DNA of 64,000 nucleotides, from assembly GCA_902363805.1 (NCBI GenBank), contig CABJBF010000003.1, positions 76,564-140,563 of the forward strand, in the 5' to 3' direction. The stretch comes from Eubacteriaceae bacterium. GTDB taxonomy: Bacteria; Bacillota; Clostridia; Lachnospirales; Lachnospiraceae. Position numbers and translations under genes: made by a program. The notes beneath the pieces were generated by a model, which saw only the letters and a program-made list of their open reading frames with translations, searched no databases and had not been told where the DNA came from. Within the stretch, counting starts at the first letter, position 1. Each line of letters opens with the position of its first letter. This document shows positions 52,039 through 60,458 of this stretch, piece by piece.

Positions 52039-52458
52039 TTAACGATGCGAATTAAGATAATCCTCTAGAATAATTGTGGCAGCAATCTGGTCAACATATT
52101 TGTATCTGTCTTCCCTTTTTATTCCTGCTTCATTCATTATTTCATATGCTTCAACCGTTGTTAATCGTTCGTCCTGAAAAATAATCTCCACTCCGCTTCT
52201 ACGTGTAAGCATATCTGCAAATTCTTTTGTCTTTTCAACTCTTTCACCTGAACTTCCATCCATATTTACAGGTAATCCTAATACTATTAATTCAACATCA
52301 TTTTCTTTAATAATTGTCTCTATTCTTGAAAGAGTCTTTCTTAATTTATTAGGTGATTCTCTTCTCACTATTTCCATGCCCTGTGCAGTCATCCCTAACG
52401 GATCTGTAATTGCAACTCCTACTGTCTTTGAGCCAAAATCAAGTCCTAATATTCTCAT
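52039..52458 (-). CDS. yqgF: RuvC-like Holliday junction resolvase (YqgF/RuvX)
   Basis: 139 residues, full length. RNase H-like fold with acidic residues in ILGLDFGSKTVGVAI, VLGLPVNMDGSSGER and FQDERLTTVEA, and a C-terminal YKYVDQIAATIILEDYL. Roles in 16S rRNA processing and transcription antitermination are reported for the family. In the conserved ireB-yqgF-DUF1292 cluster. The 3' end is 16 bases from the GC-rich repeat. Confidence 0.95.
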   Translation of the reverse strand: MRILGLDFGSKTVGVAITDPLGMTAQGMEIVRRESPNKLRKTLSRIETIIKENDVELIVLGLPVNMDGSSGERVEKTKEFADMLTRRSGVEIIFQDERLTTVEAYEIMNEAGIKREDRYKYVDQIAATIILEDYLNSHR

Positions 52459-52496
52459 TATAACATTTCTCCTTTAAGCATACAGAATAAGCCCTG

Positions 52497-52770
52497 CCAA
52501 ACCGTGGGCTCGCAAGCGCAGTCGCATTTTGGGGCTTTTGCTAATCGGCTTCGCCGCTTCCGCTTCCGCCAGCTCGAAACATTTGTTTCTCGCTGTTCTT
52601 GCGCCCGGCTCATGCGACTCTGCGCAAGCGCAGTCGCATTTCCGGGCTTTTGCTAATCGGCTTCGCCGCTTCCGCTTCCGCCAGCTCGAAACATTTGTTT
52701 CTCGCTGTTCTTGCGCCCGGCTCATGCGACTCTGCGCAAGCGCAGTCGCATTTCCGGGCTTTTGCTACAA
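52497..52770. repeat. GC-rich palindromic tandem repeat (112-bp period)
   Basis: About 2.4 copies between yqgF and ireB. The marker CAGTCGCATT occurs at 52519, 52631 and 52743, exactly 112 bases apart. Copies are nearly identical. Each unit contains palindromes: TGCGAC/GTCGCA with GCGCAAGCGC, GAAACATTTGTTTC and GGCTTCGCC. Base content is strikingly GC-rich compared with the flanks. It has long open frames on both strands, which follow from the repeat and lack ribosome sites, so no gene is called. Function unknown; likely transcribed within the ireB-yqgF operon. Confidence 0.85.
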
Positions 52771-52813
52771 AAAAGAGTTTCTTCAATGAAACTCCCATTT
52801 GTATAGCCGTTGC

Positions 52814-53074
52814 TTATTTTAATTTGTTGTTGATATAATACTTAACTGTTTCTTCAATTAATTCATCGCGTTCTACTTTCATAATAAGGCTTCTGGCATT
52901 ATTATGACTTGTAATGTATGTAGGATCTCCGGACATAATATAACCTACAATCTGGTTAACCGGATTGTATCCTTTTTCTGCTAACGCCTGATATACTCTT
53001 TCTAAAATTTCTTCAACGCCTAACTTCTGTTCCTGTGGAACTTTGAAGTATTGTGTGTTTCCTAAATTACTCAT
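52814..53074 (-). CDS. ireB: IreB family regulatory phosphoprotein
   Basis: The start at 53074 (MSNLGNTQYFKVP) is preceded by GGACGGGAT; the frame to 53110 is unsupported. 86 residues with the UPF0297/IreB signature GVEEILERVYQALAEKGYNPVNQIVGYIMSGDPTYI split over the compact fold, and ARSLIMKVERDELIEE. IreB is phosphorylated by IreK-type kinases on N-terminal threonines and modulates cephalosporin tolerance in enterococci; a matching threonine is seen near the N-terminus (NTQ). First gene of the ireB-yqgF cluster. Confidence 0.9.
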   Translation of the reverse strand: MSNLGNTQYFKVPQEQKLGVEEILERVYQALAEKGYNPVNQIVGYIMSGDPTYITSHNNARSLIMKVERDELIEETVKYYINNKLK

Positions 53075-53133
53075 CTTATCCCGTCCTTTTGCCCTTTTGG
53101 CATTTTCCATGTACCTTTATACTAATATAAAAC

Positions 53134-54474
53134 TTATATTGTGGCAAGCATTATTTCCTTGCCCACACCTTTTTTTTCAATATTTTCACAATTTAAACAC
53201 TCATTTGCGAATCCAATTAATGAAACGTTTTTAATGTCTCCTGATATGTCTTTGTCACTCTTCATTATAACCTTAATATATTCTTTTGTGTGACCTACCC
53301 AATAATTTTCTCCTGCTACATTAATTATTTCTTCAAACAATACACTTACCTTTTTTCCTATAAATTTTCTTCTATATTCCATTGTAAGATTTTCGCCAAC
53401 TTTAATCAAATCCTCGCTTCTTTCTGTCTTTACAGGTTCAGGAATCTGATTTTCCATTTTTGCAGCAACAGTGCCATCTCGTTTTGAATATTTAAATACA
53501 TGTAATTCTGAAAATCTTACTTTTTTTACAAACTCTCTTGAGATTTCATAATCTTCCTGCGTTTCACCTGGGAATCCAACGATTACATCCGTTGTAAATG
53601 CCGGATTGTCAAAATATTTTCTTAAAAGTTCGCATTTTTCAAAATATTCGTCAGATGTATAATGTCTGTTCATTCTTTTTAATGTATTATCACATCCACT
53701 CTGCATTGATAAATGAAAATGTGGACATATTTTATCAACTTTTGCTAATCGTTTTGCAAAATCCTCAGTCACGATATTCGGCTCAAGAGAACCTAATCTT
53801 ATTCTTTCAACACCTTCAATTCCTGCAATCATTTCAACAACATCTATTAATTTATTTTCATTATTGCCATATGAACTTAAATGAATACCTGTAAGTACGA
53901 TTTCTTTAAATCCTTTTTGTGCAAGTTCTGTAACTTCCTGTTTTATATTGTCAAATTCCCTACTTCTGATTCTTCCTCTTGCATAAGGAATTATACAATA
54001 TGAACAGAACTGATTACATCCATCCTGAATTTTTATATAAGCTCTGGTGTGTTCTGTTACGGTTGCCAGCTCTAACTCTTCATATTCATTTGTAGCATTT
54101 ATATCAATTACATTTTTATTATATTTGTTATCATCAAAATATTTTTGAAGTTCTTCAACTATATCTTTTTTCTTATTATTTCCAATAAGAATGTCAACAG
54201 ACAAATCTTCTAACAATTTTTCTGTTGCTGTCTGAACATAACATCCTGCTGCAACTACTACTGCATCTTCATTCATTTTCTTAGCTTTATGAAGCATTTG
54301 TCTCGATTTTCTATCTGCCATATTTGTAACTGAACATGTATTTATAATATACACATCGGCCTTTTCATTAAATGGTACAATTTCGTAACCGGCATCTTCC
54401 AGCTTTTGTGCCATTGCCTCAGTCTCATATGCATTTACTTTACATCCTAAATTATGTAATGCTACTTTTAACAT
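53134..54474 (-). CDS. mtaB: tRNA t6A37 methylthiotransferase MtaB
   Basis: The start at 54474 (MLKVALHNLGCKVN) has GGAG ten bases upstream. 446 residues: UPF0004 domain (LGCKVNAYETEAM, NTCSVTNMADRKSRQ and CYVQT supply one 4Fe-4S cluster), radical SAM motif DGCNQFCSYCIIPYARG, and a TRAM domain at the end. It adds methylthio to t6A37, giving ms2t6A. Part of the tRNA modification theme with thiI and trhP nearby. Confidence 0.94.
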   Translation of the reverse strand: MLKVALHNLGCKVNAYETEAMAQKLEDAGYEIVPFNEKADVYIINTCSVTNMADRKSRQMLHKAKKMNEDAVVVAAGCYVQTATEKLLEDLSVDILIGNNKKKDIVEELQKYFDDNKYNKNVIDINATNEYEELELATVTEHTRAYIKIQDGCNQFCSYCIIPYARGRIRSREFDNIKQEVTELAQKGFKEIVLTGIHLSSYGNNENKLIDVVEMIAGIEGVERIRLGSLEPNIVTEDFAKRLAKVDKICPHFHLSMQSGCDNTLKRMNRHYTSDEYFEKCELLRKYFDNPAFTTDVIVGFPGETQEDYEISREFVKKVRFSELHVFKYSKRDGTVAAKMENQIPEPVKTERSEDLIKVGENLTMEYRRKFIGKKVSVLFEEIINVAGENYWVGHTKEYIKVIMKSDKDISGDIKNVSLIGFANECLNCENIEKKGVGKEIMLATI

Positions 54475-54590
54475 TTTTACAAACTCCAAACAATTTTTTT
54501 GATTAAATTTTGTATACTTTTATCATTGCCCTATTATCAGCCTCGTGTTAATATTGACGTATAAAAATATATTTAAGAGAGGTATTTATT

Positions 54591-54821
54591 ATGAAAACAG
54601 TTACAATCAGCTTAAATTCAATTGATAAAGTAAAAGCTTTCGTAAATGACATAACAAAATTTGATTCTGATTTTGATTTAGTATCAGGTCGTTATGTAAT
54701 TGATGCAAAGTCAATTATGGGAATTTTCAGTCTTGATCTTTCTAAACCAATTGACTTAAACATCCATAGCGAAGATGACGTTAACGCTATTTTAGATGTT
54801 TTAAAGCCATATCTTGTATAA
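54591..54821 (+). CDS. HPr-like protein without the phosphorylatable histidine
   Basis: 76 residues on the plus strand. The HPr fold is seen in the second half, SIMGIFSLDLSKPIDLNIHS (HPr Ser46 region), and in its final helix VNAILDVLKPYL. At the active-site loop, where HPr has LHARPA with His15, this protein has DKVKAFVNDITKFDSDFD and no histidine. It therefore cannot accept phosphate from enzyme I; a Ser46-based regulatory role or general scaffold is possible. Flanked by a shared terminator. Common in Lachnospiraceae. Confidence 0.75.
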   Translation: MKTVTISLNSIDKVKAFVNDITKFDSDFDLVSGRYVIDAKSIMGIFSLDLSKPIDLNIHSEDDVNAILDVLKPYLV

Positions 54822-54832
54822 TTGATGTTGCT

Positions 54833-54862
54833 AAAAAAGCAGGCAGGTTTGCCTGCTTTTTT
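54833..54862. terminator. Bidirectional terminator
   Basis: GCAGGCA (54839-54845) pairs with TGCCTGC (54850-54856) over GGTT, with A6 before and T6 after. It lies between convergent ends of the HPr-like gene (plus) and thiI (minus). Confidence 0.85.
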
Positions 54863-54883
54863 ATTACCCTCTTTTTTATTTAA

Positions 54884-56068
54884 TTAGTCTCTTCTTATCT
54901 CGATTAATTCTGCAGTTTCAACTGCTTCCTTAAACATTCTGTCAATTTCTTCTTCCAAATGTGTTTCTGATCTTTTAATAATATTAATATTTGGTTTAGT
55001 AACCGGATGTTTAGCAACAAATGTTGTACAACAATCCTCATATGGAAGGATAGATGTTTCATATGTTCCAATCTTTAATGAAATATCTACTATTTCCTGC
55101 TTATCAAATGCAATTACAGGTCTGAATACCGGCATAGTACATACTTCATTTGTAGCTGCAAGGCTTTGCATTGTCTGACTTGCAACCTGTCCTATACTTT
55201 CTCCTGTTATAAGTCCTAATGAGCCTTCTTTATTTGCAAAATACTCTGCAATTCTCATCATATATCTTCTCATAATGATAGTTAACTCATCATGTGGACA
55301 TTTGTCATAAATATACATCTGTATATCTGTAAAATTAACTACATATAAATTCATTGGTCCTGTATACTTTGATATGATTTTTGCCAAATCGACAACTTTC
55401 TGTTTTGCTCTTTCAGATGTGTATGGTGGTGCATGGAAATATACTGCATCAATGTGCACTCCACGTTTTGCAACCATATATCCTGCAACAGGGCTATCAA
55501 TTCCTCCTGATAATAAAAGCATACCATTTCCGGCTGTTCCAACAGGCATTCCACCCGGTCCCTGAATTATCTTTGAATAAATATTAATTTTATTTCTTAT
55601 CTCGATATTAATTACAATATCAGGATTATGAACATCCACCTTCATTTCAGGGAATGCATCTAAAATTACGCCTCCCATTTCCATGTTAATTTCCATGGAA
55701 TCCATTGGATAATTCTTTCTGCTTCTTCTGGCTGCAACCTTAAATGTAAGATTTTTATCTTCATAGTTATCTTCGATATGTTTTATTACATGTTTAGCTA
55801 AATCTTCAAATCCATTGTCCTCTATCTGCATCATTGGGCAAATGCCTACAATACCAAACACATATTGTAATGCTTCAATTGCTTCATCCATATCGCAGTC
55901 AGATTCTGTAGTAACATAAATTCTTCCTGCTTCTTTTGTTACAACAAACTCTCCATCTACACGTTTCAATGCAATCTTTGCCTGCTTAACAAGGGCATTT
56001 TCAAACAAATATCTATTTTTTCCCTTTATGCCAATCTCGGCATATTTAATCAAAAGTGATTGTGTCAT
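54884..56068 (-). CDS. thiI: tRNA 4-thiouridine synthetase ThiI
   Basis: 394 residues. N-terminal ferredoxin-like and THUMP domains (LLIKYAEIGIKGKNR, VFGIVGICPMMQIED), PP-loop GMLLLSGGIDSPVAGYM for AMP activation, and a C-terminal region ending without a rhodanese domain, the usual Firmicute form. Uses a persulfide delivered by the cysteine desulfurase encoded 12 bases upstream to make s4U8 in tRNA and the thiazole of thiamine. The two are one transcriptional unit. Confidence 0.95.
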   Translation of the reverse strand: MTQSLLIKYAEIGIKGKNRYLFENALVKQAKIALKRVDGEFVVTKEAGRIYVTTESDCDMDEAIEALQYVFGIVGICPMMQIEDNGFEDLAKHVIKHIEDNYEDKNLTFKVAARRSRKNYPMDSMEINMEMGGVILDAFPEMKVDVHNPDIVINIEIRNKINIYSKIIQGPGGMPVGTAGNGMLLLSGGIDSPVAGYMVAKRGVHIDAVYFHAPPYTSERAKQKVVDLAKIISKYTGPMNLYVVNFTDIQMYIYDKCPHDELTIIMRRYMMRIAEYFANKEGSLGLITGESIGQVASQTMQSLAATNEVCTMPVFRPVIAFDKQEIVDISLKIGTYETSILPYEDCCTTFVAKHPVTKPNINIIKRSETHLEEEIDRMFKEAVETAELIEIRRD

Positions 56069-56080
56069 TTTACTCTCCTT

Positions 56081-57235
56081 CTATCTTCTAACGTATTTCC
56101 TTAGCATAGGTAACAAGCTGTTTAACTGTTCCCCACAATATTCTATTTCTTCAATAGTGTTTAATGTGCTAAAACTAAATCTTACAGTTGATTCTAACAA
56201 ATCTTTATCTATATTCATAGCTTTTAAAGTAGCACTTACTGCCGGTCTGTTAGATGAGCATGCTGAGCCGGCTGATATATAAATACCTCTTTCTTCTAAC
56301 GCATGAAGAAGTACTTCACTTCTTACGCCTCTAAAACTTGCACTTACAATATGCGGTGCACCTTTTTTCCCTTTCTGACTGTTTACAGTAACATCTTCCA
56401 TTTCATTTAAAATATCAATAAGTCTGTCTTTTAAGGAAATAAGTTTGTCCACCTTTTCATCAAAATTTTCATAAGCTGCTCTTGCCGCTTCACCAATTCC
56501 TGCAATACCAGGCACATTCTCTGTACCTGAACGCATTCCTTTTTGCTGTCCGCCACCAAATATAATTGGCGATATTTTTGTTTTGTCTTTTATATATATA
56601 AATCCTGAACCTTTTGGTCCATGAATTTTGTGTCCGCTTACAGTAAGAATATCTATATTTAGCTTTTTAGGTTTTATGTCTAACTTTCCAAATGCCTGAA
56701 TAGCATCAACATGGAATACAACATCTTTTTTTACTGACTTAATATATTTTCCAATTTCTTCAATAGGTTCTATTGCACCTACTTCATTATTTACAAACAT
56801 AACAGAAACAAGAATTGTATTTTCATTCATAGCATTTTTAAGGCTTTCCATAGCTACAATGCCTTTGTTATCTACAGGTAGATATACAATCTCAAATCCC
56901 TGTTCTTCTAAATATTTCATCGTTGCCGCAACAGAAGAATGTTCAATTTTTGTAGTTATTATTCTATTTCCTGCTCTTTTATTTGCATTAGCGCTTCCTA
57001 TTATTGCAAGGTTATTCGACTCTGTGCCACCTGATGTAAAATATATTTCTTTCGGGTCTGTTTTTAATATTTTTGATATATTTTCCTTGGCCTGCTTAAT
57101 ATATTTTTCAGCATTTACACCTACCATATGCATAGATGATGGATTTCCATAATCCTGCGTCATAACTTTTACAACTATATCCTTTACATTTTCTGTCACT
57201 ACTGTTGTGGCTGAATTATCAAAATACGCTTCCAT
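56081..57235 (-). CDS. iscS: Cysteine desulfurase (NifS/IscS type)
   Basis: 384 residues. Fold-type I PLP enzyme: TSGGTESNNLAI, VSGHKIHGPKGSGFIYIK with the PLP lysine, and the catalytic loop SAGSACSSNRPA with the persulfide cysteine. It releases sulfur from cysteine; the neighbouring thiI is the likely acceptor, so it is the NifZ-like dedicated partner. No iscU lies next to it. Confidence 0.94.
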   Translation of the reverse strand: MEAYFDNSATTVVTENVKDIVVKVMTQDYGNPSSMHMVGVNAEKYIKQAKENISKILKTDPKEIYFTSGGTESNNLAIIGSANANKRAGNRIITTKIEHSSVAATMKYLEEQGFEIVYLPVDNKGIVAMESLKNAMNENTILVSVMFVNNEVGAIEPIEEIGKYIKSVKKDVVFHVDAIQAFGKLDIKPKKLNIDILTVSGHKIHGPKGSGFIYIKDKTKISPIIFGGGQQKGMRSGTENVPGIAGIGEAARAAYENFDEKVDKLISLKDRLIDILNEMEDVTVNSQKGKKGAPHIVSASFRGVRSEVLLHALEERGIYISAGSACSSNRPAVSATLKAMNIDKDLLESTVRFSFSTLNTIEEIEYCGEQLNSLLPMLRKYVRR

Positions 57236-57244
57236 TTTTGCTCC

Positions 57245-57982
57245 TTATTCTTCCATCATAAACATAATTACTGACATAATAGCCATGCCTGCCGTTTCAG
57301 TTCTTAAAATTCTTTTCCCCAAAGTTATTGGAGTTCCATTTTCCTCCATAACGGCATTTACTTCCTCTTTAGCAAATCCTCCCTCAGGTCCTATGAAAAT
57401 TCCAACAGATGTGTCTTTTTTTAAGCCTCTAATGATATTTCTTGTCTTTTCCATATCATCTGCTTCTTCATACGGCATTATAATCATGTCTAATTCTTTA
57501 GCCATATCGATTGCCTGATTAAATGTGCAGACATCATTTACTCTAGGAATTATTCCTCTTTTACTTTGTTTTGCTGCACTTTCTGAAATGGCATTCCATC
57601 TTTTCACTTTATTGGCTGCCTTTTTTGCATCTAACTTTACTATTGACCTTTTTGTACTTACCGGCACAATTCCATAAACTCCAAGTTCTACCATTTTCTG
57701 TATTACTGTTTCCATTTTATCGCCTTTAGGCAATCCCTGAAACAAATATACTTTTATAGGCAATTCTCTTCCCGGTCCGTTTATATCTAATATTTTTGCT
57801 TCAACTTTTTCATCATCCATATTTAAAATGCTGCAGACATATTCCTTATCATTTCCATCGCTAATAAGGATTTCTTCTCCGATTTTCATACGAAGAACAT
57901 TTTTTATATGATTAACATCACTACCTGTAACTAAAATAGTATCTTCTAATATATTTTCGGCATTAACAAAAAATCTATACAT
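57245..57982 (-). CDS. rsmE: 16S rRNA m3U1498 methyltransferase
   Basis: 245 residues. N-terminal PUA-like domain (MYRFFVNAENILEDTILVTG) and C-terminal SPOUT knot with VGIFIGPEGGFAKEEV and LGKRILRTETAGMAIMSVI. Methylates U1498 of 16S rRNA at N3. Fourteen bases after prmA, in the conserved dnaJ-prmA-rsmE order of Firmicutes, followed by iscS-thiI. Confidence 0.96.
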   Translation of the reverse strand: MYRFFVNAENILEDTILVTGSDVNHIKNVLRMKIGEEILISDGNDKEYVCSILNMDDEKVEAKILDINGPGRELPIKVYLFQGLPKGDKMETVIQKMVELGVYGIVPVSTKRSIVKLDAKKAANKVKRWNAISESAAKQSKRGIIPRVNDVCTFNQAIDMAKELDMIIMPYEEADDMEKTRNIIRGLKKDTSVGIFIGPEGGFAKEEVNAVMEENGTPITLGKRILRTETAGMAIMSVIMFMMEE

Positions 57983-57996
57983 TCTATACCACTCTT

Positions 57997-58959
57997 TTAA
58001 TCTGAAATCTTCTGTGCCATAATTGCACGCCAGTCACCTTGATTTACTGTTTCCATAAATTTTAATTTGTGATTTTTCTTTATGGCATCAACTACATCTT
58101 CTTCTTTCATGTAAATAATCCCTGATGAAATAAATATTCCACCTTTCTTTAAGAATTTATCTACGATTGCTGATATTGGAATAATTACATCTGCTAATAT
58201 ATTTGCAACAACTACATCATATTTATTAAATCCGACTTTTTTCTGTAATTCTTCATCATCTATAATATTTCCATCATACAAATCAATTTCATCCATCGCA
58301 ATATGATTTACCTGGAAATTTTCTTTTGATGCAGTAATGGCAGCCGGGTCGATGTCAGTCATTGCCATTTTACCTGCCTCTAATTTTTTTGCAACTATAG
58401 ACAAGATACCGCTTCCACATCCTAAATCAAGTACTGTATCATCAGGTTTTACATATTTTATTAGCTGATTGATACAAAGTTGAGTTGTTTCATGTTTTCC
58501 TGTTCCAAACGCAGTCCCGGGATCAATTTCAATCATCTTCATATCTTTATGAGCTTCATCAATTTCTTCCCATGTAGGTTTAATATAAAATTCTCCTACA
58601 GTAAAAGCTTTAAAAAACTGTTTCCAATTATTAACCCAGTCAATGTCTTCTGTTATATCTTTTTCTATTGTTCCCTCTCCAACATTTATAAATGATGATG
58701 CTTCTTTTAATTTTTCTCTAACTTTATGAAGTAATGCTTCATCGTCATTATCTTCCTCTGTATAAAAACTTATATATGCTGTTCCATCATCTTTAGGAAG
58801 TGTTGGAAGATAATCTATAAACATTGCCTTCTTGTCCTCTTCTGATAAAGGCACATTGTCTTCTATCTGTATTCCATCTATCCCAAGTTCAATCATCAAA
58901 CCACTTATATAATCTATAGCTTCTGTTGTTGTTTTTAACGTATATTTATTCCATTTCAT
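57997..58959 (-). CDS. prmA: Ribosomal protein L11 methyltransferase
   Basis: 320 residues. N-terminal substrate domain followed by class I SAM domain: AFGTGKHETTQLCI, VLDLGCGSGILSI, MTDIDPAAITASKEN and VVANILADVI (motif IV). PrmA trimethylates several residues of L11. Standard length and place after dnaJ. Confidence 0.96.
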   Translation of the reverse strand: MKWNKYTLKTTTEAIDYISGLMIELGIDGIQIEDNVPLSEEDKKAMFIDYLPTLPKDDGTAYISFYTEEDNDDEALLHKVREKLKEASSFINVGEGTIEKDITEDIDWVNNWKQFFKAFTVGEFYIKPTWEEIDEAHKDMKMIEIDPGTAFGTGKHETTQLCINQLIKYVKPDDTVLDLGCGSGILSIVAKKLEAGKMAMTDIDPAAITASKENFQVNHIAMDEIDLYDGNIIDDEELQKKVGFNKYDVVVANILADVIIPISAIVDKFLKKGGIFISSGIIYMKEEDVVDAIKKNHKLKFMETVNQGDWRAIMAQKISD

Positions 58960-59123
58960 AAATAAAATCCTCTCTTAAACCACAAAACATCATTTTATTA
59001 TAAACGCTAAAACTTTTTAATGCAACCTTTCATAAATATCCATTTTAGCCTTTTCACTTTTTATTTTTCCATAAACTGTATGTTACAAAGTGGAACATAC
59101 AGCACTGGGCACGCCAATATAAA

Positions 59124-59166
59124 AGAAACCTTATAAAAAGGAATTCTTCCTAATTATAAGGTTTCT
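59124..59166 (-). terminator. Terminator of the secreted binding-protein gene
   Basis: AGAAACCTTATAA (59124-59136) pairs exactly with TTATAAGGTTTCT (59154-59166), with an inner AGGAATTC pairing. It starts 50 bases past the stop at 59216 on the minus strand. From 58960 to 59123 nothing else is seen. Confidence 0.7.
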
Positions 59167-59215
59167 CTTGTTTATTTATTATTGCAATTCAAACAGTTTA
59201 TATATGTAGCTTTAA

Positions 59216-60103
59216 TTATTTAACCTTAACTACTTTCTTTGCACTCCATTCTTTGCTCTGCTTTCCATTCTTGTTTACAACAGCAACTCTAACGTAGTAT
59301 TTCTTTCCACTTGTAAGATTCTTTAATGTTGCATTTGTCTTAGCCGTAACAACTTTCTTTGCACCAGCCATACTGCTCTTTGTTGAATACTGTACAACAT
59401 ATTTCTTTGCTACTGCACTCTTGTTAATAGTAACCTTAGCTACGCCTTTCTTAGCTCTTACTTTCTTAATTGTTGTAGCAACCTGTTTTACTGAAATGTT
59501 AGAACATTTTACAGATGATGAAAATGTAGGATCTCCATCCTTTGGTAATGTAACTAAACCATTGTAAAGACCTGCTAACTGTTCATCTTCTCTGTCACCC
59601 ATTTCTCCGCCAACGCCAAAGTATAATGAAAGATGTCCACTATAATTCTTAGCCAAAGTAAAATCTAATGTTACTGTCTGTTCTTTATCCTGCTGTAACT
59701 GTACCCACTTAAATGCTAATGGAGCCTTATCAGGTTCGTATGCATTAGGATCATCTCCTTCAACCTTAACAAGAACCCATTTATCTAAATTAGTTGCTTT
59801 AAGTTTACAACTTACTGTATATGACTGGCCTTTCTGGTACTTAAGGTTTTCATTCTTAATCTGAGCTCCCCAGATTCCACCCCAGCCAATTGAATCCATA
59901 TCAGCTGTCCAAGATGACTTAGAATTTTCTGTCAAAGCTCCTTCTGCTCCTTCAGCCCATCCTGATGAAGCACCAAAGTAACTGTCCCATTCATTCTTAA
60001 TTAATTCTGTTTTAGCTGCCTGAGTTGGTACTGCAGGTACTACTGCGATAGCCATTGCTGCTGCCATTGCTAATGTAGCGATTTTCTTTAAATTCTTTCT
60101 CAT
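59216..60103 (-). CDS. Secreted carbohydrate-binding-like protein with Fn3-type C-terminus
   Basis: 295 residues with a signal peptide (1-29, AMAAAMAIAVV, AQAA-like cleavage at TQAA). Residues 35-200 form a beta-sandwich resembling CBM4/9 modules (WDSYFGASSGWAEG, TVSCKLKATNLDKWVLVKVEG, LSLYFGVGG). Residues 210-295 are a lysine-rich Fn3-like domain (YVVQYSTKSSMAGAKKV, KYYVRVAVVN), the same kind as in the protein at 4679-6352. No catalytic motif. Probably binds glycans outside the cell. Free-standing gene between chaperones and prmA. Confidence 0.75.
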   Translation of the reverse strand: MRKNLKKIATLAMAAAMAIAVVPAVPTQAAKTELIKNEWDSYFGASSGWAEGAEGALTENSKSSWTADMDSIGWGGIWGAQIKNENLKYQKGQSYTVSCKLKATNLDKWVLVKVEGDDPNAYEPDKAPLAFKWVQLQQDKEQTVTLDFTLAKNYSGHLSLYFGVGGEMGDREDEQLAGLYNGLVTLPKDGDPTFSSSVKCSNISVKQVATTIKKVRAKKGVAKVTINKSAVAKKYVVQYSTKSSMAGAKKVVTAKTNATLKNLTSGKKYYVRVAVVNKNGKQSKEWSAKKVVKVK

Positions 60104-60403
60104 TTCAATTTTCCTCCTGAACTTTATAACTATTATACAGTCAGTATAGTTAAAAACGTTTCAAAAGTCAACATATTTTATTATAAACCGCTTATTTTTT
60201 TGCTTGTTTTTGTACAATTTGACTATTAGTAATTATTCTCATTGGTTTTATTGTTCACAAAAACTTTTTTTTGCAATTTTTTCTTGTTTTATTGTCACTT
60301 AATTTAATATATACATTACTTATTTCTTCTTTATTTATTTAAATGATTGTTTTAATATTTTCTAACTTATAAAATTTTTTCAAATTTTTAATATATAAAA
60401 ATA
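60104..60403. other. Long AT-rich intergenic region
   Basis: Holds the ribosome site (AGGAGGAA) just upstream of 60103 and probably the promoter of the secreted gene. No credible open frame or repeat is seen in the remaining 280 bases, which consist mainly of T- and A-runs. Confidence 0.5.
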
Positions 60404-60435
60404 CGGATATAAAAGCAATTTTACTTTTATATCCG
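60404..60435 (-). terminator. Terminator of the dnaJ transcript
   Basis: CGGATATAAAAG (60404-60415) pairs with CTTTTATATCCG (60424-60435) over an eight-base loop. On the minus strand TATTTTT follows. It lies 24 bases past the dnaJ stop. Confidence 0.85.
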
Positions 60436-60458
60436 CAATATTTCTTTTTTCTAATCTC

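Noticed and set aside
52497..52770. CRISPR array
   Set aside because: Period is 112 bases with the whole unit repeated and no unique spacers; no cas genes nearby.
52474..52838. Overlapping repetitive open frames on both strands
   Set aside because: They are a by-product of the GC-rich 112-bp repeat lacking stops; no ribosome site, and the same peptide appears in shifted copies.
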